8,767 nucleotides of DNA from an uncultured Flammeovirgaceae bacterium (lineage in GTDB: Bacteria; Bacteroidota; Bacteroidia; Cytophagales; Cyclobacteriaceae). The notes under the pieces are model-generated. The model saw only the letters and a program-made list of their open reading frames with translations, was not told the DNA's origin and did no database searches. Both the position numbers and the translations under genes were made by a program. How positions within the stretch are numbered: position 1 is the first letter of the stretch; each line of letters begins with the position of its first letter. Positions 1 through 5,966 of the stretch are shown here, one piece after another. The stretch covers positions 1 to 8,767 of the forward strand of contig CAKZPJ010000287.1 of assembly GCA_937138955.1 (NCBI GenBank). The letters are read 5' to 3'.

Positions 1-1
1 T

Positions 2-1036
2 ATCTCTATTTCTTGTAATGATGATGACAACCCCGCTCCTCCTCTGGCTGGACAAGCCGGATATTTTATTGTGAATGAAGGTGGGTTTGGTAACGCTAAT
101 ACCTCCCTTTCTTACTACGACCGACAGAAAGACTCGGTGCTGAACAACGTCTTTAGCAATACTAATAATCGCCCGATGGGAGATCAAACCCAATCGATGA
201 CCGTATTTGATGATCGAGGCTTTATTGTGGTTCAAAACTCGTCAAAAATAGAAGTGATTGACCGAGAAACCTTTGAGTCGCTGGCAACCATTGGTATCGA
301 TGAAGGCATTGTTTCTCCCCGTTATTTTTTAGGAATCAACCCCACCAAAGGCTACGTAACCGATTGGGGCGCCGATGGAGTGAGTGGAACCGTGAAGGTA
401 GTAGATTTAAATAGCTATCAAGTAACCGCAACTATTCCAGTAGGCGCGGGGCCCAATAGTCTTATCAATTATAATAATTTGGTATATGTTGCCAACGGAG
501 GCGGTCTTGGAAGTGATAATACAGTAGTAGTGATTGACCCCCAAACTGATGCCATTGTTCAAAGCATAACTGTTGGGGATAACCCCAGTAGTTTGGCGGT
601 AGATGCCAATGGTAATATCTGGGTGGCCGGGGGAGGGAAGTTGGTGTATGACCCGATAGACTTTTCGGTAGTAGAAGCCAAAAGCACTCCTGGCTTTATT
701 GCTCGTCTGGAAAATGATGAAGTAGCATTAACAATTCCAGCTGGCCAGATTAGCGTTGGACCAGCCACTGTCAATATTGATCCGACAGGGCAAATCCTGT
801 ACTTTCGCTACAAAGGTGGTATCTACGCAATGAGCACTGATAATACTTCATTACCCACCACACCGCTAATTGATCAGAGTTTCTACGGCTTAGGAGTGGA
901 TCCAGTTAGTGGAGAGATTTTGACCGGACAAGCCCCTAACTTTAGCAGCGAAGGCAGCTTCTTTCGTTACTCAACTACCGGCAATATAATTCAAAGTTAT
1001 AGTGTAGGAATTGCTCCAAACGGTTTTGCATTTTAG
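2..1036 (+). CDS. YncE/DUF5074-like beta-propeller surface lipoprotein (5' partial)
   Basis: The frame is open to the left edge, so the gene begins outside the window; the first in-window GTG, at 71, lies inside the gene and is not its start. The visible 344 residues begin ISISC followed by NDDD. This reads as the end of a lipoprotein signal peptide with the lipidated Cys at 14-16, and the acidic run just after Cys resembles the surface-export signal known for Bacteroidota lipoproteins. The rest is a series of propeller-like beta repeats, with phrases such as GYVTDWG, VKVVDLN, VGAGPNSL, VVVIDPQTD and VGDNPSSLAVD, typical of YncE/YVTN and DUF5074 proteins. The C-terminus (VGIAPNGFAF) looks complete. 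Family members are often encoded beside TonB-dependent outer-membrane receptors, so one may lie to the left. Ligand and exact role are unknown. The family call is fairly sure; surface exposure is inferred. Confidence 0.85.
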   Translation: MSISCNDDDNPAPPLAGQAGYFIVNEGGFGNANTSLSYYDRQKDSVLNNVFSNTNNRPMGDQTQSMTVFDDRGFIVVQNSSKIEVIDRETFESLATIGIDEGIVSPRYFLGINPTKGYVTDWGADGVSGTVKVVDLNSYQVTATIPVGAGPNSLINYNNLVYVANGGGLGSDNTVVVIDPQTDAIVQSITVGDNPSSLAVDANGNIWVAGGGKLVYDPIDFSVVEAKSTPGFIARLENDEVALTIPAGQISVGPATVNIDPTGQILYFRYKGGIYAMSTDNTSLPTTPLIDQSFYGLGVDPVSGEILTGQAPNFSSEGSFFRYSTTGNIIQSYSVGIAPNGFAF

Positions 1037-1064
1037 AATGCAGTGTTTAGGCCGTCGTGGGAAG

Positions 1065-1111
1065 GTGTTCAGATGTTCAAGATTACACGAACACTTTGGT
1101 ACTTGAACACT
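1065..1111. repeat. Short inverted and direct repeats in the convergent gap
   Basis: The 92-bp gap between the convergent propeller and MORN genes holds TGTTCA at 1066-1071 and 1074-1079, and GAACACT at 1089-1095 and 1105-1111. TGTTCAAG at 1074-1081 is perfectly complementary to CTTGAACA at 1102-1109, giving an 8-bp stem with a 20-nt loop. GTGTTC at 1065-1070 could pair with either GAACAC copy instead. The position suits a shared transcription end, but no T-tract follows on either strand, so a canonical intrinsic terminator is not supported. It could also be a fragment of a dispersed intergenic repeat. Confidence 0.4.
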
Positions 1112-1128
1112 CTAACACATTTAAAACA

Positions 1129-1524
1129 TTATTCCGATGGGCTTTTTTCTTCTTGATGGAAGCGATCATCTTCCCAATAACCGGTGAGTATGCTATCGGC
1201 ATTTACTGAAGCAAACACCATTTTACCTTCACCTTCCCGCTTACCTTTCACGAAGGTACCTTCAAAGTAATCACCGTTAATCCAGGTATATTTTCCCTCG
1301 CCATCAGGATAGCCCTTCTTAAACTCTCCTTCGTAAGTATCTTTACCGATAGCTTTTCCATGGCCGTGTGCTTTTTCTTTGTGGCAATCGCCTTCGTAAC
1401 TACCGGCAATATCATCTAACATTACCCGGCAGTCTGCCGTAAGGTTTATCACTTGTGACGTCTGACTTACGAGACTTATCAGTGTAGCTAGTGTAACACT
1501 AAAAACCAGCAATAATAATTTCAT
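1129..1524 (-). CDS. Exported MORN-repeat protein
   Basis: This 131-residue protein has an N-terminal hydrophobic stretch (MKLLLLVFSV, residues 1-10, continuing to about 20) that fits a Sec signal peptide or anchor. MORN-type repeats follow at about residues 43-60 (YEGDC...GHGKAI), 64-81 (YEGEFKKGYPDGEGKYTW) and 87-104 (FEGTFVKGKREGEGKMVF), with a partial one at 114-122. C32 and C47 could form a disulfide after export. The start chosen is the ATG at 1524; a TTG three codons upstream (1533) is possible, but MK plus a hydrophobic run is the better signal-peptide start. No Shine-Dalgarno is visible. MORN repeats are generic beta-hairpin modules used in protein or lipid contacts, so no specific function follows. 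A probable promoter lies 90-120 bp upstream, so the gene may be transcribed apart from the SemiSWEET gene before it. Confidence 0.85.
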   Translation of the reverse strand: MKLLLLVFSVTLATLISLVSQTSQVINLTADCRVMLDDIAGSYEGDCHKEKAHGHGKAIGKDTYEGEFKKGYPDGEGKYTWINGDYFEGTFVKGKREGEGKMVFASVNADSILTGYWEDDRFHQEEKSPSE

Positions 1525-1592
1525 AGGCAGCAAATAAATTGAGAATGGTATTTAGCAAGGAAACAATAATACACAAAATTCAGGATACTTAA

Positions 1593-1611
1593 GTGAAGTT
1601 TATGTGAAGTT
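1593..1611. repeat. Paired GTGAAGTT direct repeat, 11-bp period
   Basis: GTGAAGTT occurs at 1593-1600 and again at 1604-1611, separated by TAT. The repeats therefore recur every 11 bp, about one helical turn. They lie just downstream of the proposed promoter -7 element of the MORN gene (1616-1623, minus strand), around its expected transcription start. Same-face direct repeats with this spacing are typical of operators for OmpR-type and similar regulators. The regulator is unknown, and a chance repeat in AT-rich DNA is possible. Confidence 0.4.
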
Positions 1612-1615
1612 CCTG

Positions 1616-1645
1616 CAAAGGTACTGTTTATTACGGATAACGAAA
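1616..1645 (-). promoter_or_regulatory. Probable Bacteroidota promoter for the MORN gene
   Basis: On the minus strand, positions 1623-1616 read TACCTTTG, a full match to the Bacteroidota -7 consensus TAnnTTTG. An 18-bp spacer separates it from TTTC at 1645-1642, one mismatch from the -33 element TTTG. Transcription would start around 1610, giving a leader of roughly 85 nt before the ATG at 1524. The promoter overlaps the last codons of the SemiSWEET gene. Confidence 0.55.
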
Positions 1646-1885
1646 CTTGAAGTATAATATTGACCCAGCGATTAACAGCGTGAACCCGTTAGTAAAGATG
1701 ATGGGCCAGTTGTATAAAATAATTCCGTAGATCAGCCACAATATAAGTCCAATTACCAGTAGCATAAAAGTACCCACGGATAGATCGCCTGCTGAACGAG
1801 ACTGCCAAGTTTTTATCGCTTGGGGCAAAAAAGCTAGTGTGGTGCAGGTACCCGCAATGATTCCCAATATATCGAGCCAACTCAT
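1631..1885 (-). CDS. SemiSWEET-family sugar transporter (PQ-loop, MtN3-type)
   Basis: An 84-residue membrane protein with the size and pattern of bacterial SemiSWEETs, which assemble as dimers to move sugars down their gradient across the cytoplasmic membrane. Three hydrophobic helices are visible at about residues 4-24, 38-58 and 61-79. The first carries the family Pro-Gln pair (P21, Q22, in FLPQAIKTW). W50 in helix 2 (LWLIYG) and N66 in helix 3 (PIIFTNG) match the Trp/Asn pair reported at the sugar pocket of structurally studied SemiSWEETs, with the same 16-residue separation. The ATG at 1885 is chosen because it overlaps the nucleotidase stop in ATGA (1885-1882), a standard coupling arrangement, and gives family-typical length. 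A TTG at 1921 would add 12 residues inside the upstream gene and is less likely. Substrate cannot be told from sequence. Confidence 0.88.
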   Translation of the reverse strand: MSWLDILGIIAGTCTTLAFLPQAIKTWQSRSAGDLSVGTFMLLVIGLILWLIYGIILYNWPIIFTNGFTLLIAGSILYFKFRYP

Positions 1886-2421
1886 CGGTCTGACAGAAAA
1901 TAATGAGCTACTTCTTGCCAATTATTAAGCCGGGTAAAGCGAGTTTCTTGGGCATTGTGAGGAGAAGAAAAAAGCAGGGGTTCTCCTGAGAAATTAACTA
2001 GGTTTTTAGCATGATCATCAATCAGATAATCAGCCAGAATGATGCTCTTATCGCCACAAAACACGTAGTGACTCCAGGGAATGAATGGAAAGTACTTTTG
2101 GAGCCAGCGATACTTAGGTCTTAGCGAGTCTGGAAATTCCATAGCCGCGGTCACAATAAAAATTTCGTAGCGATCCGCCATCTCCTTAACTACTGCTTGG
2201 CTATCGGAAATAATATCTAAGTCCTCAAAAAAATCTTCGGCGTATAAATAGCGACGTATTGCCGAGCGATTATCCGGATGCACTATTTCTTCTAGGTAAT
2301 ATCCTGTCAGCTTTTCGCGATCAATTGGAACCTTGTATTCTTCCTCATAAAGTCGGATAAGTTTACCTAGAGCGTCGGCCATTACCTCATCCATATCAAT
2401 TGCAACACGCTTTTTCTTCAT
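1882..2421 (-). CDS. NT5C-type 5'(3')-deoxyribonucleotidase, HAD superfamily
   Basis: A 179-residue soluble HAD phosphatase whose closest pattern is the NT5C (5' nucleotidase, deoxy, cytosolic) family, which removes phosphate from (deoxy)nucleoside monophosphates. All four HAD motifs are present: motif I AIDMDEV with nucleophile D9 and acid/base D11; motif II IFIVTAA with T91; motif III GDKS with K125; motif IV LIDDH with D135 and D136. The residues after motif I (VMAD) also fit the family. The ATG at 2421 is chosen because it places motif I nine residues in; a TTG at 2448 would only add residues upstream. No Shine-Dalgarno is present. The gene ends in TGA inside the SemiSWEET start codon region, so the two are coupled. 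True substrate is uncertain: bacterial members of this family are often annotated by homology only, and a sugar phosphate is possible. Confidence 0.85.
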   Translation of the reverse strand: MKKKRVAIDMDEVMADALGKLIRLYEEEYKVPIDREKLTGYYLEEIVHPDNRSAIRRYLYAEDFFEDLDIISDSQAVVKEMADRYEIFIVTAAMEFPDSLRPKYRWLQKYFPFIPWSHYVFCGDKSIILADYLIDDHAKNLVNFSGEPLLFSSPHNAQETRFTRLNNWQEVAHYFLSDR

Positions 2422-2523
2422 CCGGCAAAAGACCACAAAAGAAAGCAAAATTCAAAGAACGACTTGCTCAAACTAGGTTGCACTATTTTAGGACTGGTCA
2501 ACCAATTAAACCCGATCAAACAA

Positions 2524-5500
2524 TCAATCCGCAATACCTGATTTGTATTCCTGTATTTTATCTAGTACTTGTTGGCAGTAGCCAATTAATGCAACGCACA
2601 TTCCCTCGTCTATTATCTCCGGGTTTTGTGCCATCTCTAGCACCATGCTGCCTAATGGCTCGATCTTAAATGTGGCAGCGGCTGATTTCACCTGTTGGAG
2701 AGCATGAGCAGATTTTTTAAAGTCAGCCTTTCCTTTTTGTTCATTCACTTCTTGAATCAGACTTTCAACTGTTTTTTCTATTTTTAAACACAAATTCAAC
2801 TGTTTGGCCTGATTACCATTGGTGAGATACTCAAATACTTCAAGGTTAATCGCTAAATCTTTTTTGAGATAGTCAACCTTTGCTTCTTCTTGTTGCCAAT
2901 GAACCAGTAAACGAGCAAATAACTCTTTAGGATCAAACGGCTTGGTTAAAAAATCGTCCATTCCTAGCTCTTTTACCTTGTCTTTAGTGGCTAATGTTGC
3001 CGATGCTGTCAATGCTATAATCGAGACTGGGCTCCTTTCTTCCTGCTGTTCCCAAGCCCGAATTTGCTTAGTAGCCTCGTAACCATCCATAATAGGCATT
3101 TGTAAATCCATCAGTACAATATCGTACGGTTGCTGTTGCACCATCTCGAGGGCTTCTTTGCCGTGGTTAGCCACTTCTAAAGAGGCTTCCCATTTTTTGA
3201 TAAATCGGGTGGCTACATACTGATTTACTGGATTATCTTCAACTAACAATACTCGTAATCCTTCTAAACTATGACCAAAATCCTCTTTAGATTCGGTAGC
3301 TCCCGCCTCTCTAACTACTTTGCTACTTTTTTGTAAGTCAAGTACGAAGGAGAACACTGAACCAACTCCAACTTCACTGGACACCTCAATTCGGCTACCT
3401 TGAAGCTCTAACAGTTTTTTAGTAATGGCTAACCCCAGGCCTGTTCCACCAAACTTACGAGTTGTGCTCGAACTGGCTTGACTGAATTCTTCAAAGATCG
3501 CCTCTATTTGTTTTTCCGAAATGCCTATCCCAGTATCTCGTACTTTAAAACTTAATTGAACATTATTATCTATTTCTTGAATCAATTCTATCTCGATGGA
3601 AACCTCCCCCTCTTGGGTAAATTTTACTGCATTACTTACTAAATTGTTAACAATCTGCCCAATTCGAGTTACATCACCAACAACCATTAGCGGCACATCA
3701 TCATCCCAGCGCAGTTTAAGTTTCACGTGCTTTTCCTCAGCCTTAGCTCTCTGAGCTGCTTTTATTCCATGCAGCATACTCTTCAAATTAAAGTCTATTA
3801 ACTCTAATTCTATTTTTCCAGATTCTATTTTGCTAAAATCTAGAATATCGTTGATAAGTGAAAGAAGCAAATCAGCCGAAAACTTCAGCGTTTGTAATGA
3901 TTTCAATTGGTCATCCCGCGGGTTCTCGTCTAAAAGTAAATGAGTCATGCCAACTACCGCATTCATAGGAGTCCTAATCTCATGCGACATAGTTGAAAGA
4001 AAATTGGTTTTAGCTTGAGTGGCGTTTTCGGCCTCTTCCCGTGCAGTAATAATTTGGCGCTGTGTATAAGAACGTTCCAGGGTAGTTCCGACCCATCGAG
4101 CGACTAATCGCATAAAATCCACTTCGTTTTCGGTAAAGGGAGAAATCCTTTTTTCCGACGAAAAAAAACAAATTGTTCCGTATTTTTTACCGGCTACCCA
4201 GAGAGGTGACCCAATATAAGATTCTATTTCAAAAGAATTATGGTTTGTGTTTTCCTTGTCTTCGGCAACTTCTATGCTAGAAATTGATATAGTATCATTA
4301 GTAGTAAATGTAGTACCATAATAAGTACCACTTAAGCTAAGCTCTGTTCCAACTTCAATTTTTTGATCTTCGTCATCCAAGCTAATAGCATATTCTACCA
4401 ACTGACTTTCACCCTGAACTTGATTTATCATTCCATTAGGCAGGTCAAAATAAGTAGCCACCGAGATTAATAGTTCTTGAAGTTGCTCCTCTAAACTAAG
4501 CTGATGATTGGCACTGATCTGCGTCAGTATTCTTAACCCTTGCTGATAGTGCTCAAAAGCCATTTCTGACTTTTTCCGATCAGTGATATTTTCGGCAATA
4601 ATGATCAGACCACCAACCTGATTTCCTGACAAATACCAGGGCTTTACCTCCCAACTCAGCCAATGCTCCGTGCCATCTTCCCGAATAATTCGCTCTCCAT
4701 CATTTCGGTTAATATTACCTTTCAAACTATCCTTGTGAATATCTCGCCACTCTTCAGTGATTTCAGGAGAATCTTCGTAGAATGACCGTCCGATAGCATT
4801 CTTACCTTCTAACATTTGGTTTACCCAGTGCTCACTAGCGGCAATGTAGTGCATATCAGTATCGAAGACGGCAATAGCAGCGGGGGCTTGTTTTATAAAC
4901 GAAGCCAGCTTCTGCTCAAAGCCTTTCGTTTGAGTAATATCTAGAGAGAAAACCAATCCCTGCTTCACTTTTCCTTCACTGTAGAGTGGAATGAACTGAG
5001 AATAGTACGTCTTATCGTCATAGGCTACTTCGCGTTCTAGGCATTTTCCGGATAACACTTCCTTGTAAATAGGTTCCAGAAAGGCTATTTCGTCATGAGT
5101 TGCTACTTCATAAAGTGTTTTTCCTATTACCCCTTCTAAAACCGTATCCTCTACATTCCTGAACTTTTCGTAAGTGAAATAGCGGTAGTCTCGATCAAAA
5201 ATTACAATAGTAGCTCCGGGAATATTATCAACCATCCACTGAAACCACACTTTCCGCTCGGCTAAATCATCTTGAACGGATGGCTTAGTTAGTACCTTTT
5301 TAAAGAATCCCAGAATTACCTCCGGTTTTTCCTGTTGATTCCACTCAACTACACTTCCCTGGCAGATTATCGATTCAGGTAGCTGAAGAAATGCTTCAGC
5401 ATGAAATTCAAAACTTTTGTTTTTAGTAGGATCTAGTTTATCTACTAGCTGATTGAGTGTAACATGGTCATCCGAGGATAAAATATCCTTCCACTGTAAT

Positions 5501-5721
5501 GATTGCTCTTTATCAGATTCAGGATCAATTTCTAGAAATTGATATGATTTCGGACTCAACTGTAGCGTATTGGTAGATATTGTCCACCTCCAATACCCAT
5601 TACCCTCATCGGCCATTTGCTGAAAGACAGAATCCTGCTCAGCAAGTTGCTGTTCCAAACTGGCGACTCGGTTCGCTAGCTGTTCTAACTCTTTATCATT
5701 CTTTTTTACTTGGGTTTTCAA
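2524..5721 (-). CDS. Cytosolic PAS/GAF hybrid histidine kinase with receiver and HPt-like tail
   Basis: A 1065-residue hybrid sensor kinase without visible membrane segments or signal peptide, so probably cytoplasmic. Order: coiled coil (about 8-36), PAS (about 40-145), PAS (about 155-268), PAS (about 272-386), GAF (about 400-552), HisKA with phosphoacceptor H580 in MSHEIRTPMN, HATPase with N-box N693/N697, G1 DTGIGI at 729-734 and G2 GGTGLGL at 758-764, then receiver (about 822-940) with acidic E828/D829, phosphoacceptor D872, T905 and K927. The tail (about 960-1062) resembles a helical HPt domain but appears to lack its His (see findings). The kinase and receiver residues are all intact. 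The start is TTG at 5721, since no ATG occurs upstream before the in-frame stop at 5758-5760; ATG at 5616 (residue 36) is an alternative that drops the coiled coil. Signal and output are unknown; no separate response regulator gene is in the window. Confidence 0.92.
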   Translation of the reverse strand: MKTQVKKNDKELEQLANRVASLEQQLAEQDSVFQQMADEGNGYWRWTISTNTLQLSPKSYQFLEIDPESDKEQSLQWKDILSSDDHVTLNQLVDKLDPTKNKSFEFHAEAFLQLPESIICQGSVVEWNQQEKPEVILGFFKKVLTKPSVQDDLAERKVWFQWMVDNIPGATIVIFDRDYRYFTYEKFRNVEDTVLEGVIGKTLYEVATHDEIAFLEPIYKEVLSGKCLEREVAYDDKTYYSQFIPLYSEGKVKQGLVFSLDITQTKGFEQKLASFIKQAPAAIAVFDTDMHYIAASEHWVNQMLEGKNAIGRSFYEDSPEITEEWRDIHKDSLKGNINRNDGERIIREDGTEHWLSWEVKPWYLSGNQVGGLIIIAENITDRKKSEMAFEHYQQGLRILTQISANHQLSLEEQLQELLISVATYFDLPNGMINQVQGESQLVEYAISLDDEDQKIEVGTELSLSGTYYGTTFTTNDTISISSIEVAEDKENTNHNSFEIESYIGSPLWVAGKKYGTICFFSSEKRISPFTENEVDFMRLVARWVGTTLERSYTQRQIITAREEAENATQAKTNFLSTMSHEIRTPMNAVVGMTHLLLDENPRDDQLKSLQTLKFSADLLLSLINDILDFSKIESGKIELELIDFNLKSMLHGIKAAQRAKAEEKHVKLKLRWDDDVPLMVVGDVTRIGQIVNNLVSNAVKFTQEGEVSIEIELIQEIDNNVQLSFKVRDTGIGISEKQIEAIFEEFSQASSSTTRKFGGTGLGLAITKKLLELQGSRIEVSSEVGVGSVFSFVLDLQKSSKVVREAGATESKEDFGHSLEGLRVLLVEDNPVNQYVATRFIKKWEASLEVANHGKEALEMVQQQPYDIVLMDLQMPIMDGYEATKQIRAWEQQEERSPVSIIALTASATLATKDKVKELGMDDFLTKPFDPKELFARLLVHWQQEEAKVDYLKKDLAINLEVFEYLTNGNQAKQLNLCLKIEKTVESLIQEVNEQKGKADFKKSAHALQQVKSAAATFKIEPLGSMVLEMAQNPEIIDEGMCVALIGYCQQVLDKIQEYKSGIAD

Positions 5722-5966
5722 AATAGTTCGTATATTCTTTTTATAGTGATAAATATATCATTTCGCATCCCCACTTCCATCGGTATTTTAGCCAGTTTCT
5801 ATAGCGTGTACTTAATACTCTAATACTAAATTTTTTGGGTGGTTTTTCAATTACTAACCGTAATGCCAGATACGCTAATGAGCTATTGCGTAACAATGAC
5901 AAACTAATCTTTTATCTATGACGTTCGGAATTAGAATTTCTTCCATGCTTTATATCTCTGAACCTT
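5722..5966. other. Divergent intergenic region between kinase and YyaL-type genes
   Basis: These 245 bp must hold the 5' signals of both flanking genes, which point away from each other. I could not find a full TAnnTTTG element on either strand. A tandem TAATACT repeat at 5813-5819 and 5821-5827 (8-bp period) and the near-palindrome ATTGCGTAACAAT at 5885-5897 are the only structured spots, and both are short enough to be chance. No credible small ORF or RNA was seen. Confidence 0.4.

Noticed and set aside
559..774. 71-codon minus-strand ORF inside the propeller gene
   Set aside because: It lies wholly antisense to a well-supported gene and its low-complexity product has no recognisable pattern.
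1689..1880. 63-codon minus-strand ORF within the SemiSWEET gene
   Set aside because: It is the same DNA read in another frame; the SemiSWEET frame has the family motifs and membrane helices.
2470..2480. TAGTTTG on the minus strand as a promoter -7 element for the nucleotidase
   Set aside because: It has one base too few between TA and TTTG, and no -33 element at proper distance was found.
2400..2669. 89-codon plus-strand ORF across the kinase/nucleotidase junction
   Set aside because: It begins at a TTG antisense to the nucleotidase, runs antisense to the kinase C-terminus, and its product shows no domain; it is an antisense shadow.
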